The notes under the pieces were generated by a model. It was not told the DNA's origin. It did not search any database and was given only the letters and a program-made list of their open reading frames with translations. From an uncultured Eubacteriales bacterium (GTDB lineage: Bacteria > Bacillota > Clostridia > Peptostreptococcales > Anaerovoracaceae), in NCBI GenBank assembly GCA_900545135.1, contig UQXL01000022.1, positions 1-40,754 on the forward strand: a DNA stretch of 40,754 bases, in the 5' to 3' direction. A program made the position numbers and the translations under genes. Shown here piece by piece: positions 24,414-33,830 of this stretch (position 1 is the first letter of the stretch; every line of letters begins with the position of its first letter).

Positions 24414-26323
24414 TCATTCATGCGTCGCATCTGTGTCATCAAGTACGGAATCGTCCTCCGCCTCACTGTATACGCTGGTTATGCCATCTCCCATATTAGG
24501 ATAAAAATGAGAGTATACGACGTCGGCCGCAAATGTCAGAGCCAGCGCTGACAAAATTATCATGACCTTTTTTTCGCTGATCTTCCGCAAAAGACTGTCT
24601 ATGACCGGAGCGATAAGATATACGATTGCAAGGCCTCCGACGCCGAATACCAGCAGCCCCTCAGCGCATATTCTTCCGTTCAGGTTTATGAAATATCCGC
24701 TGTAGTCCCACCATCTTATTCCGCCTGTGGCCATTTCCATGACATAAGAAGTCATATATTCAAGAACTCCGCATAAGACAACCGTCGCCGTAAACTCTAT
24801 CAAAGGCTTCTTTCTTAAACGGCTCAGGACCGTCAGCATGAGAACGGAACCGGTTCCGTATATAGGCAGCCACGGTCCGTGAAGCGCTCCTCTGTTGACA
24901 AACTGTCCCTCTCTTATCAGGTGCAGCGATACTTCCCACATCCAGCCGACGAAAGACATTACGATAAAAATCGCTATGAGCGACCATATCGTATAGTGGC
25001 GCATATAATTTATGGACTGCACCAGCATTCTCCGGTTTTCTTCCGGTACAGGGAAAAGACGCGTAGGATAAGCAAGACCCTGCACGTCGTCTATAAGTTC
25101 CTGGATGCGGATATATTCAGCCTGGCGTTCTTCATAACGCCTAAATTATCGGCAAGAAATCCTCTCCAGCCGCCCAGCTTTTCCGCTTTCTCTTCAGGCG
25201 ATTCCATGAACTCGATGACTTCTTTATATTTCGATTCGATGGCCGCTCTGCCAGCTTTTTCATAGAGATATTTATCATTCAGCAGCTCACTGCCGGGAAT
25301 TGCATTTTTTATGGCTTCAGCTCTAAGCTCTGCGTAATACCCGGTGAAAGCCGCGACTTTGTACGGATTTGTAAAAAATGCGTTTAAAAGTCCTAATGTT
25401 ATTGCTCCTAAAAACCACCAACCCAGAAATGAAAGCGCGAATTAAAAGCATTCCCACTTGTGTCCTTTCATCATCTTCCTCGATAGGGTTATCGCTTCTC
25501 TTGCTTTTATATCCGGGTTTTCAGCGACGATATACGGTACGAGGAAGTATGAATATCTCTTGACGAAAATACCCACTATCGTCAAACACCACAGCGTGTA
25601 TAAAACGTATTTCAGCAGCATGGTCAGCGAAGCCTTGAACCATTTTTTCACCCTGATAAGGAAGAAAAACCGCTGTAGAGTTACTCTCTCATACTCCATG
25701 CCCTCGAGGAATACTCTGCGCGTTGCGACCTGAAATACGTTGGTGACAAAAAACCAGAAGCCAAAGGAAATAACAGCTCCCAATATTATCAAAACTAAAA
25801 TTCCTATGTTCTCCGACCCCGTTATCGAAGCTATCGCCGCAACAAGAGTCACTATTATGGAGCCTGAGGTTATTTGATTGGCAACGCTGGCAAGAACGCC
25901 TCCGCTACGCTCAAATATTGGATTTCCCTCTTGTGAGCTTTTGATTTCTTCCTCCTTATTTTGCTCTGCGACTTCTCTTCCTGCTTCCGTGCCATTCTCC
26001 GCTATGACTGCAAGTACGTCCGCCCACGTCAGCGTGTATGTCTTGGTATGTACTTTTTCGCTGCCTTGCGAATTTACTTCACTTTCATCTGCATTCTCTG
26101 CCTCATTTGCCGCCGTATTCGATGCTTCATCCGCTGCCGAATTCTCCGCCTCAGAGCTTTGGGTCTGCACAGCTTGAACCGGGTCTTTTGATGATGAAAT
26201 ATTCAGCGTTCCGGAGAACTCAGAGCCCAAAAACGATGCTATAAGGCAAGCTGCAATAAATATTAAATAATGTTTTTTCAGCGAATGTTTACCGCTTTTT
26301 TTAATTTCACTTCTTTTTTTCAT
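24414..26323 (-). pseudogene. Broken DUF975-CmpB (PF06541) fusion membrane protein
   Basis: Three register-matched pieces form one gene of 637 codons if a single deleted base is restored. Piece 1 (26323-25442) begins MKKRSEIKKSG, has a helix, a long acidic A/E/N/S-rich loop and the DUF975 core (EAITLSRKMMKGHKWECF), then a TAA. Piece 2 continues in the same frame after the TAA (FALSFLGWWFLGAITLG and on) to about 25135. Piece 3, shifted by one base, reads RRYEERQAEYIRIQELIDD, then NRGALHGPWLPIYG and WWDYSGYFINLNGRICAEG, the PF06541 domain, ending at 24414. A nonsense codon plus a frameshift argue for inactivation. Intact homologues are polytopic membrane proteins of unknown function. Confidence 0.75.
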
Positions 26324-26332
26324 ACGAATGTG

Positions 26333-26394
26333 CAACCTCTATTCCATATTTTATACAACCTCTATTCAATCTTACATACAACCTCAATTCAATC
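26333..26394. repeat. 23-bp tandem repeat, three copies, upstream of the broken gene
   Basis: CAACCTC(T/A)ATTC(A/C)AT recurs at 26333, 26356 and 26379, exact 23-bp steps. On the minus strand each unit offers AGAGGT-like and TTGAAT words, so the array overlaps the translation-initiation region of the DUF975 gene. Confidence 0.7.
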
Positions 26395-26436
26395 TTTCGC
26401 CCGCTCATTGCTTTTTTTATCAACAAAAGGATTGTA

Positions 26437-26546
26437 ACGCCAGCCAGCTTTGCGGAGTTATTCAATGAATCCTGTCTTGCGGCGATGCCAAGCAATATGA
26501 TGTTGGTGCATTTTACCCTAAAGCCAGTTTAGCAAAGTGATTCAAT
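26437..26546. repeat. Dispersed hairpin repeat, copy C (degenerate module 1)
   Basis: Two GTGATTCAAT-type blocks occur (near 26456 and 26537). Bases 26521-26546 match copy A at 24 of 26 positions. Between them an inner hairpin GGC-GAT-GCC (26481-26489) is flanked by TTGC/GCAA, and the outer arms AATGAATCC and GGTGCATT pair only partly. Nothing coding is seen. Confidence 0.55.
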
Positions 26547-26777
26547 CGATATTTGCTGTGTAAATTGTTGCAAAATCTTTATTTCATTGAAAAGAACAGT
26601 CTGCAAAACAGGTGAGGTGCGCATGTTTTCAGCTTGGAATCAAAATCTGTCTAAGCACGCAGCCAACTCTGTTCTTAAGGAGCAGTGGCGACTTATTTTT
26701 ATTCCCTGAAAGCAAAGCAGCAAGCCGTCGCTTCGCCTGTTCTTTGAAAGAAATAACAGTTTTGCAGCAATACATTC

Positions 26778-26861
26778 TAACGCCCGCCGGTCACGTAAAC
26801 GGCTTTTCAATGGCCGCATCTAACGCCCGCCGGTCAGGCAAGCAGCGTTTCAATGGCCGCA
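26778..26861. repeat. Dispersed hairpin repeat, module 2, two adjacent copies
   Basis: TAACGCCCGCCGGTCA begins at 26778 and again at 26821. Each ends TTTCAATGGCCGCA and matches the module at 871-910. The stretch 26547-26777 before it shows no gene and no clear repeat beyond loosely inverted CTGCAAAAC words. Confidence 0.65.
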
Positions 26862-26881
26862 TCCTCTCCCGCGTTAGCCGC

Positions 26882-27140
26882 AATGTTGTAGAATTTTCTG
26901 GTTTTATAAAATTATACAACATTTTTGCGGTTTTAAGCAGCCTTTACGGCGAAAAAAACGTCTAATGTTGTAGATTTTTTCAATTTATCAAAATATTACA
27001 ACACGAATCAGAAATCATGTTGTATTTTACGAGATTATTCCGAGATTCTACAACATTGCTTTATTTTTACGGCTGCTTGAGGTCACAGCGCGACTGTAAT
27101 GTTGTAAAATATTATGGCATTTTAAAAATTTTACAACATT
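26882..27140. repeat. Array of four phased palindromes, AATGTTGTA/TACAACATT
   Basis: Four hairpins of 42-43 bp occupy 26882-26923, 26964-27005, 27016-27057 and 27098-27140. Forward words start at 26882, 26964, 27016 and 27098 (steps 82, 52, 82); reverse words start at 26915, 26997, 27049 and 27132 (steps 82, 52, 83). The fourth stem is 13 bp perfect. Loops are AT-rich and differ between units; spacers are 40, 10 and 40 bp. There is no ORF. The array lies about 550 bp upstream of the broken DUF975 gene. No known element class fits. Confidence 0.75.
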
Positions 27141-27158
27141 GAGTAATAAGTTCGCATC

Positions 27159-27290
27159 TCAATGGCCGCTTTCCCGCGGCAACGCCGAATATTATGGTGC
27201 TGGGTTCATTATAACGCCCTCCAGTCAGTCAAACGGCGTTTCAGTGTCCGCTTCTTCCCGGCGCAGCTGTTGCAATCCTCTGCGGACCAT
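27159..27290. repeat. Dispersed hairpin repeat, copy D (mosaic)
   Basis: The right part of module 1 (inner hairpin CGGC-AAC-GCCG at 27177-27187, then TGCTGGGTTCATTATA) runs directly into module 2 (TAACGCCCTCCAGTCAGTC from 27212) and then the GCAATCCTCTGCGGAC start of another module 1. The left outer arm is replaced by CAATGGCCGC, the end of a module 2. This shows the order of modules in the family. Confidence 0.65.
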
Positions 27291-27371
27291 TCTACTATGG
27301 GACATTCTACTATACAAAACGCGCCTAAATGTCTGGCTCTGCCGGTCAAATAGACGCGCATATAACTTGTC

Positions 27372-27444
27372 TCACTGTGTCGCGTATCACAATCACTGTG
27401 TCGCGTATCACTGTGTCACATATCACTATCCGTATATCACAGTG
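27372..27444. repeat. 15-bp tandem repeat, TCACTGTGTCGCGTA
   Basis: Units begin at 27372, 27393 and 27408, with degenerate copies at 27423 and 27437. The first two are identical and separated by 6 extra bases. The array abuts the 3' end of the CofE-like gene. Confidence 0.65.
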
Positions 27445-27449
27445 TTCTC

Positions 27450-28640
27450 TTAGTCCGTGTAGTTATCGAAATACCCTTGGATATAGATAAACGGAGTTCC
27501 TTTGTCACCGGAGCCTGACGTGAGGTCGCAAAGTGAACCGAGCAGGTCGGTCAGTCTCCTCGGAGTAGTTCCCTCGGTAACCATCTGACCTACCAGATTA
27601 TCGTCTTTCTCACGGATAGCCGCTTCTATGGCCTCTTTCAAGTCGTCTCCTCTCAGATGAGCGAAATCGTTGTCGGCCAGATACTTGAGCTTGAGCTCGT
27701 TAGGCTGCCCTTTGAGGCCGCTGGTAAATCCAGGCGATACAACAGGGTCTGCCAGCTCCCATATCTTTCCTACAGGGTCTTTGAAAGCTCCGTCTCCGTA
27801 AACCATGACTTCCACGGTCTTCCCCGTTCTCTCCCTGATGTCTGCCTGCACGCCCTCGACGAATTCCTGGCAGTTGACAGGAAAGAGCTTTATCATATCC
27901 TCAGTGGCCTTATTTGAACCCAGGATTCCGTATTCCGGATTATATCCCGAGCCGTTTACAGGAGCATTCAGTATGTCGTCCATGCCGATGACAACATCGC
28001 CGCCTGCTTCCTTGATGATTCTCTTGGTGCGAGCGCGCGTATGGATATCAGCACAGATTACCTTATCGGTATAATCAAGTATCTTCTTAGGATTATTGGC
28101 GAATACGATTTGAGCTTCCGCCCCCTCTTCCTCGATGATTTCTTTATAGTAATTGACATAATCCATGTCGGTGAAAGTATGGCGCGATTTGCCGAAAGTC
28201 TCCTCGAATTCCTCCTGAGAAAGCACATCCGTATAAGGATTGATGCCTTTGGAATCGAGCAGATCTATATCCAGAAGATGATTTCCCACCTCGTCGCTCG
28301 GATAGCTGAGCATAACCACTACTTTCTTACTGCCTCTGGCTATTCCCCTCAGACATATGGCGAATCTGTTTCTGCTGAGTATAGGGAAAACGACTCCCAC
28401 AGTACCGCCGCCCAGCTTGTTCTTTATATCCTCTGCAAGCTGCTCCTTGGTAGCGTAGTTGGACTGAGCGCGGTCTAGGATTGATTCGGTGACAGCCAAA
28501 ACGTCTTTGCTGCCTATCTCAAAGTCTCCGCCGTCGATGCATGCCATCAGAGTGTCAACGACTATCTTTCTCAGATCGTCTCCTTCTTTGATTATCGGTC
28601 CGCGAAGTCCTCTCGAAACTGTACCTATTCTTCTTTCCAT
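27450..28640 (-). CDS. CofE-like F420-0:gamma-glutamyl ligase family protein
   Basis: The 396-aa protein resembles the CofE/PF01996 family: IKEGDDLRKIVVD near the start, SKDVLAVTESILDRAQ, SRNRFAICLRGIARG, and the nucleotide and metal-binding stretch YGDGAFKDPVGKIWELADP. Archetypes add glutamate to coenzyme F420; Clostridia without F420 carry related genes of unknown substrate, so the true reaction is uncertain. AAGGAG precedes the ATG and a consensus promoter lies 50-80 nt upstream, so it is transcribed separately from the purine operon. Confidence 0.75.
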   Translation of the reverse strand: MERRIGTVSRGLRGPIIKEGDDLRKIVVDTLMACIDGGDFEIGSKDVLAVTESILDRAQSNYATKEQLAEDIKNKLGGGTVGVVFPILSRNRFAICLRGIARGSKKVVVMLSYPSDEVGNHLLDIDLLDSKGINPYTDVLSQEEFEETFGKSRHTFTDMDYVNYYKEIIEEEGAEAQIVFANNPKKILDYTDKVICADIHTRARTKRIIKEAGGDVVIGMDDILNAPVNGSGYNPEYGILGSNKATEDMIKLFPVNCQEFVEGVQADIRERTGKTVEVMVYGDGAFKDPVGKIWELADPVVSPGFTSGLKGQPNELKLKYLADNDFAHLRGDDLKEAIEAAIREKDDNLVGQMVTEGTTPRRLTDLLGSLCDLTSGSGDKGTPFIYIQGYFDNYTD

Positions 28641-28691
28641 TTATCATCATCTCCTTGCAATAGTGTAATACCATTTCAAAAAATACTCTTT

Positions 28692-28721
28692 ATTATATTA
28701 CTTCATCAGAGGTCATGTCAA
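28692..28721 (-). promoter_or_regulatory. Consensus promoter for the CofE-like gene
   Basis: TTGACA (28721-28716), 18-nt spacer, TATAAT (28697-28692) on the minus strand, about 52 nt upstream of the start codon at 28640. Confidence 0.8.
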
Positions 28722-28736
28722 TATCAGGAAGCAATA

Positions 28737-28784
28737 TTATTTTAAATATTTGACGGCAGTTTTATTTGAAATATTTGACGGCTG
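28737..28784. repeat. Duplication of the last purL codons and stop
   Basis: The 23-bp segment 28762-28784, which encodes AVKYFK and the TAA stop, is repeated at 28737-28759 with 2 mismatches and a 25-bp period. The copy reads AVKYLK-stop on the minus strand. Confidence 0.8.
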
Positions 28785-31700
28785 ACTCAAACATCTTCAT
28801 ATCGAATGTGCCCGGAACATTCTTATAGAGCCCGTAGCCTATTCTTTCCGAATGTCCCATCTTGCCCAGAACTCTTCCGTCAGGTGAAACGATTCCCTCT
28901 ACTGCCCAGTCGGAGCCGTTGGGGTTGAACTGTATATCGTTTGTCGCCTCGCCGTTCATATCGACGTACTGGGTGATTATCTGTCCGTTTTCTGCCAGCT
29001 CTTTCAAAAGCTCAGGACGCGCGATGAATCTTCCCTCTCCGTGGGAAATAGGCACCGTATATACGTCGCCTACCTTGACCTGCGAAAGCCAAGGCGAATT
29101 GTTTGACGCGATTCTCGTTCTCACCAGCTTGGACTGGTGGCGGGAAATCTTGTTGTAAGTCAGCGTAGGGGAAGTTTCGTCTGGAGTCAGAATCTTTCCG
29201 AAAGGCACGAGACCGAGTTTTATCAGCGCCTGGAAGCCGTTGCAGATACCTGCCATCAGCCCGTCACGGCTCTCCAGTAACTCTGTCACCGCTTCCTTTA
29301 TCTCTTCGTTTCTGAAGAAAGCCGTTATCAGCTTGCCTGAACCGTCCGGTTCGTCGCCGCCGGAAAAGCCTCCCGGTATGAATATGATCTGGCTCTTACG
29401 CACTTCTTCGGCGAAGAGCGAAATTGACCTGGCCACATCGGCCGCCGTCAGGTTGTTGAGCACGAAGATTTCCGTCTCTGCTCCTGCCTTGGCAAAAGCT
29501 TTGGCCGAATCGTACTCGCAGTTGGTTCCAGGGAAAACAGGAATCAAAACGCGAGGCTTGGCTGTCTTGACCGAGGCAGCGAAAGTTTTTTTCGTTTCGC
29601 AGGAAATGTTCTGCGGCTTCTCGCCCCCTGTCTTGATGTTGCAAGGGTAAACAGGCTCCAGCTTGTCCTCGTATATACCGCATATCTCGCCTAAGTCCAC
29701 AGCTTCTCCGCCCTTCGAGATTTTTCCGTCGGCAGTGGTCTTGCCTATGAGAATACATTCAAAGCTGTCTGCGCCGTTGTCGCTGCAGCCTGCTCCGCCG
29801 GATTCACACTTGCCGCCGCTCTCGTCACAGCCGCGGCAATCATCGCCGCCAGGACATCCGCTGCCTTCTCCCATTTCAATTACAAAAGAACCATAATCAT
29901 AACCGAAGATTTCCTCATCGCTCAAAGCGCCGCTGTAAGCAAACCCTATGCCGTTACCCATGGCCATTTTGAGAATTGCTTCCGCCACGCCGCCGTAAGC
30001 AGGAGTATAGCAGGCCTTTGCCGAGCCGTCTCTCATGAGGGCGGTCACTTTATCGAATACCGCCTTGAGGGAATCTCCTGTAGGTAATCCCTTGTCATTT
30101 TTAGCAGGGCGGATAAGATACACATCGTGTCCTGCCTCTTTGAATTCAGGTGATATTATATTGTCCACATTTTCTGCCGTCACCGCAAAGGAAACCAACG
30201 TCGGAGGAACGTGTATATTCTCGAAAGTTCCGCTCATGGAATCCTTTCCGCCTATTGCTCCTACTCCAAGCTCCAGCTGAGCGTCGAGGGAGCCGAGAAG
30301 AGCCGCCAGAGGATTTCCCCATTTCTTCGGATCCTTTCCCAGCTTCTCAAAATATTCCTGGAAAGAGAGATAGACCTGGTCAAAGGCTGCGCCCTGCGCC
30401 ACCAGCTTGCAGACCGACTCGACCACAGCCAGATATGCTCCGTGGTAAGGACTCTTTTCAGTTATGAACGGATTGTATCCCCAGGACATCAGACTGCATG
30501 TCTTAGTGTCGCCCTTTTCGAGGGAGACCTTGTTTACCATGGCCTGTATCGGCGTCCTCTGGTATTTGCCGCCGAAAGGCATAAGCACCGTTCCTGCGCC
30601 TATGGTAGAGTCGAATCTCTCGGAAAGGCCCCTCTTTGAGCACACGTTCAAGTCTGAAGCCATGGCGCTGTAATTATCTGCAAAGGAGCCTTTGCCCTCT
30701 CTGCCGTAATCGCCGAGAGGAGAGGTCTCCACGTTTACATGCTTTTCCGCTCCGTTGGAATTTAAAAATTCTCTCGAAATATTCACTATATTCTTGCCCT
30801 GCCAGTGCATGGAAAGCACAGGCTCGGCCGTTACTCTGGCCACCACCGTGGCTTCCAGGTTTTCGCCTCTCGCGAGGGCGCAGAACTTTTCAACGTCTTT
30901 TTCAGCCACCACTACGGCCATTCTTTCCTGCGATTCGCTTATGGCAAGTTCGGTTCCGTCCAATCCCTCGTACTTCTTAGGGACTTTATCCAAATCTATT
31001 TCCAGGCCGTCGGCCAGTTCTCCTATGGCGACGGAAACTCCGCCGGCGCCGAAGTCGTTGCAGCGCTTTATCAGCTTTGAAGCGTCAGGATTTCTGAAAA
31101 GTCTCTGCAGCTTCCTCTCTTCAGGAGCGTTTCCTTTCTGAACTTCAGCTCCGCAGCTCTCAAGGGAAGAAGCGTCGTGTGACTTGGAGGAGCCGGTCGC
31201 TCCGCCGCATCCGTCTCTTCCCGTCTTTCCGCCTAAGAGAATGACTCTGTCTCCTGCTTTAGGAACTTCTCTTACCACATTCTCGGCAGGAGCCGCTGCG
31301 ATTACTGCTCCTATCTCCATCCTCTTGGCCACGTAGCCCGGATGATAAAGCTCGTCCACCTGTCCTGTAGCCAGTCCTATCTGATTGCCGTAGGAACTGT
31401 AGCCAGCCGCTGCCGTGGTAACCAGCTTGCGCTGAGGCAGCTTGCCTGGGATTGTCTCCGAAACGGGTACGAGGGGATCGCCGGCTCCCGTGACGCGCAT
31501 GGCCGCATAGACGTAGCTTCTTCCTGAAAGAGGATCTCTTATGGCTCCGCCCACGCAGGTGGCCGCGCCGCCGAAAGGCTCTATTTCAGTCGGGTGATTG
31601 TGAGTTTCATTTTTGAAGAGAAGCAGCCAGTCCTCTTCTCCCTTATCAGTATCTACTTTTATCTTTACTGTGCAGGCGTTGATTTCGTCCGATTCATCCA

Positions 31701-32544
31701 GGTTTTTCATCTTGCCCTGGCTCTTGAGCTTTTTGACTGCTATGGTGCCTATGTCCATCAGCGTCACAGGCTTGGTTCTGCCCAGCGACTTTCTGACTTC
31801 CATGTATCTGTCGAAAGCTTCCTGCAGAGTTTCATCTTCAAATTTTACATTGTCGATGACCGTATTGAAAGTCGTGTGGCGGCAATGGTCCGACCAGTAG
31901 GTGTCTATCATCTTGATTTCCGTGATGGTCGGATCTCTGTCCTCATCTTTGAAATACTGCTGGCAGAACTTGATGTCAGCCAGGTCCATGGCCAGTCCTC
32001 TGTCTGCGATGAACTGAGCAAGCTCATCTTCGCTCAGGCGGCAAAAGCCCTCCACGGTCTCGACCGAGTCAGGTACTTCATATTCGCTTACAAGAGTTTC
32101 AGGCAGATCCATATCGGCTTCCCTCGACTCCACTGCGTTGATAACGTATTTCTTTATGGCTTCTCTGTCTTCGTCGCTCAGCTTGCCGTAAAGTGCGTAA
32201 ACTTTGGCCGTCTTCACATCAGGTCTTTCACCTCTTGAAATGATCTGTATACATTCGGCAGCAGAATCAGCCCTCTGATCGAACTGACCCGGCAGGTATT
32301 CCACTTCAAATATGAAATTCGCCTCCGGCAGCTCTTTAGTCACGTTGTCAAGCTGAGGTTCTGAAAATACCGTATCCACGGCGTAATCGAACAGCTCTGC
32401 GGAAAGGTTCTCCGCATCGTATCTGTTGAAAAGCCTTACATTTTCAAGTCCTCCTATCTGAAGCAGTTCTTTTATATCGTTTTTCAAAGCCTGAGCTTCG
32501 TTGTCGAGGCCTGGCTTTTTCTCCACGAAAATTCTGAAAACCAT
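28762..32544 (-). CDS. purL: Phosphoribosylformylglycinamidine synthase, single chain
   Basis: The 1260-aa enzyme joins the synthetase and glutaminase parts in one chain. N-terminal domain, then YWSDHCRHTTF, the ATP site FKNETHNHPTEIEPFGGAATC, a second AIRS domain with GVGAIGGKDSMSG, and a C-terminal class I glutaminase with IPVFPGTNCEYD, nucleophile Cys in GICNGFQ (about residue 1100) and ISHGEGRF. It converts FGAR to FGAM with glutamine and ATP. About residues 890-927 contain an unusual Gly/Cys-rich insert with six cysteines (CPGGDDCRGC, then GKC, AGC, FEC). AAGGAG in the purD 3' end precedes the ATG, which starts 2 nt after the purD stop. It is the last gene of the operon. Confidence 0.96.
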   Translation of the reverse strand: MVFRIFVEKKPGLDNEAQALKNDIKELLQIGGLENVRLFNRYDAENLSAELFDYAVDTVFSEPQLDNVTKELPEANFIFEVEYLPGQFDQRADSAAECIQIISRGERPDVKTAKVYALYGKLSDEDREAIKKYVINAVESREADMDLPETLVSEYEVPDSVETVEGFCRLSEDELAQFIADRGLAMDLADIKFCQQYFKDEDRDPTITEIKMIDTYWSDHCRHTTFNTVIDNVKFEDETLQEAFDRYMEVRKSLGRTKPVTLMDIGTIAVKKLKSQGKMKNLDESDEINACTVKIKVDTDKGEEDWLLLFKNETHNHPTEIEPFGGAATCVGGAIRDPLSGRSYVYAAMRVTGAGDPLVPVSETIPGKLPQRKLVTTAAAGYSSYGNQIGLATGQVDELYHPGYVAKRMEIGAVIAAAPAENVVREVPKAGDRVILLGGKTGRDGCGGATGSSKSHDASSLESCGAEVQKGNAPEERKLQRLFRNPDASKLIKRCNDFGAGGVSVAIGELADGLEIDLDKVPKKYEGLDGTELAISESQERMAVVVAEKDVEKFCALARGENLEATVVARVTAEPVLSMHWQGKNIVNISREFLNSNGAEKHVNVETSPLGDYGREGKGSFADNYSAMASDLNVCSKRGLSERFDSTIGAGTVLMPFGGKYQRTPIQAMVNKVSLEKGDTKTCSLMSWGYNPFITEKSPYHGAYLAVVESVCKLVAQGAAFDQVYLSFQEYFEKLGKDPKKWGNPLAALLGSLDAQLELGVGAIGGKDSMSGTFENIHVPPTLVSFAVTAENVDNIISPEFKEAGHDVYLIRPAKNDKGLPTGDSLKAVFDKVTALMRDGSAKACYTPAYGGVAEAILKMAMGNGIGFAYSGALSDEEIFGYDYGSFVIEMGEGSGCPGGDDCRGCDESGGKCESGGAGCSDNGADSFECILIGKTTADGKISKGGEAVDLGEICGIYEDKLEPVYPCNIKTGGEKPQNISCETKKTFAASVKTAKPRVLIPVFPGTNCEYDSAKAFAKAGAETEIFVLNNLTAADVARSISLFAEEVRKSQIIFIPGGFSGGDEPDGSGKLITAFFRNEEIKEAVTELLESRDGLMAGICNGFQALIKLGLVPFGKILTPDETSPTLTYNKISRHQSKLVRTRIASNNSPWLSQVKVGDVYTVPISHGEGRFIARPELLKELAENGQIITQYVDMNGEATNDIQFNPNGSDWAVEGIVSPDGRVLGKMGHSERIGYGLYKNVPGTFDMKMFESAVKYFK

Positions 32545-32546
32545 AC

Positions 32547-33809
32547 TTAGCTCCTTTCTGCCATCAGGGCGCGCTTTCCTATATCTTTTCTGTAATATGC
32601 GTTTTCAAAGTGAACCGATTTTACAGTTTCATACGCTCTGTCCACGGCTTCTTTCAGCGTAGGCGCGGTCTCCGTAACGCCCAGCACTCTGCCGCCGCCT
32701 GTGACCAGTCTGCCGTCCTTTACCTTGGCGCCGGCCACATATATATTTTTATCATTTGGCATGGTGATTTCAAATCCCGTCTCGTATTTTGACGGATAAC
32801 CGGCTGAAGCCATGACTACGCAGGCTGCGCTTTCATCTTTGAATTTGACCTCTGCCTCGGAAAGCCTGCCCTCGTATATCTTGAGCATGATGTCTAAAAG
32901 GTCGCTTTCAAGAAGCGGTAGCACCACCTGAGTTTCAGGGTCGCCGAAGCGGCAGTTATATTCTATGACTTTAGGTCCGCCCGCCGTAAGCATGAGGCCG
33001 AAGTAGAGGCAGCCGGAAAAGCTCCTGCCCTCTTTGTTCATCGCCTCTATCGTAGGCTTGAAGATGGTCTCCATGCATACTTCGGCGATTTCATCGGTGT
33101 AATACGGATTCGGTGCGACTGTTCCCATACCGCCGGTGTTCAGACCCTTGTCTCCGTCGAGAGCCCTCTTATGATCCATGGAGGAAACCATCGGAATTAT
33201 GGTCTTGCCGTCGGTGAAAGAAAGAACCGAGACCTCCGGGCCTGTGAGGAATTCTTCTATCACCACCTGATTGCCGCTGTCTCCGAACACTCTGTCCTCC
33301 ATTATGGTCTTGACGGCGTTTTCCGCTTCTTCCCTGGTCTCGGCGATTATGACGCCCTTGCCCAGAGCCAGACCGTCTGCTTTTACCACTACAGGTATCG
33401 GACATGTTTTTACGTACTGAAGAGCCTTTTCCATATCGTCGAAAGTCTCGTATTCCGCCGTAGGTATGCCGTATTTTTTCATCAGATCCTTGGAAAAGGC
33501 CTTGCTGCCCTCGATGATGGCAGCCTTTTTGTCCGGTCCGAAAGTCTTTATCCCCTTTGCTCTGAGAGCGTCAACCGCCCCAAGCACCAGCGGATCATCC
33601 GGAGCGACCACGGCAAAGTCGATGGCTTCTTTCACTGCGAATTCAACGATCTTGTCGATGTCCTTTGCCCCTATATCAACGCAGACGGCGTCTTGCGCTA
33701 TTCCTCCGTTGCCGGGAAGTGCGAAAATCTCGCTTACGCTCTTATTTTCCTTTATCTTTTTTATTATGGCGTGCTCTCTTCCCCCGCCGCCTACTACCAT
33801 TACTTTCAT
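32547..33809 (-). CDS. purD: Phosphoribosylamine-glycine ligase (GAR synthetase)
   Basis: The 420-aa ATP-grasp enzyme starts MKVMVVGGGGREHAI and has GPDKKAAIIEGSKAFSKD, VVKADGLALGKGVI, NTGGMGTVAPNPYY and EYNCRFGDPETQVVLPLL. It joins glycine to phosphoribosylamine, the second step of IMP synthesis. It is separated by about 100 nt from the AICAR transformylase gene; that gap has a stem-loop and a short duplication but no promoter I can see. Confidence 0.97.
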   Translation of the reverse strand: MKVMVVGGGGREHAIIKKIKENKSVSEIFALPGNGGIAQDAVCVDIGAKDIDKIVEFAVKEAIDFAVVAPDDPLVLGAVDALRAKGIKTFGPDKKAAIIEGSKAFSKDLMKKYGIPTAEYETFDDMEKALQYVKTCPIPVVVKADGLALGKGVIIAETREEAENAVKTIMEDRVFGDSGNQVVIEEFLTGPEVSVLSFTDGKTIIPMVSSMDHKRALDGDKGLNTGGMGTVAPNPYYTDEIAEVCMETIFKPTIEAMNKEGRSFSGCLYFGLMLTAGGPKVIEYNCRFGDPETQVVLPLLESDLLDIMLKIYEGRLSEAEVKFKDESAACVVMASAGYPSKYETGFEITMPNDKNIYVAGAKVKDGRLVTGGGRVLGVTETAPTLKEAVDRAYETVKSVHFENAYYRKDIGKRALMAERS

Positions 33810-33830
33810 GTTTACCTCCGCTTTGCTTCA

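Noticed and set aside
24328..24466. 46-residue N-terminal extension of the D-aminopeptidase.
   Set aside because: It overlaps the end of the upstream broken gene and the M55 motif begins at the ATG with a good ribosome site.
26585..26775. A small insertion element suggested by inverted CTGCAAAAC words.
   Set aside because: The inverted match is short and imperfect, with no target-site duplication or coding content.
26882..27140. Possible CRISPR array.
   Set aside because: Repeats are inverted pairs of 9 bp with variable spacing, not direct repeats of 24-37 bp with uniform spacers, and no cas gene is present.
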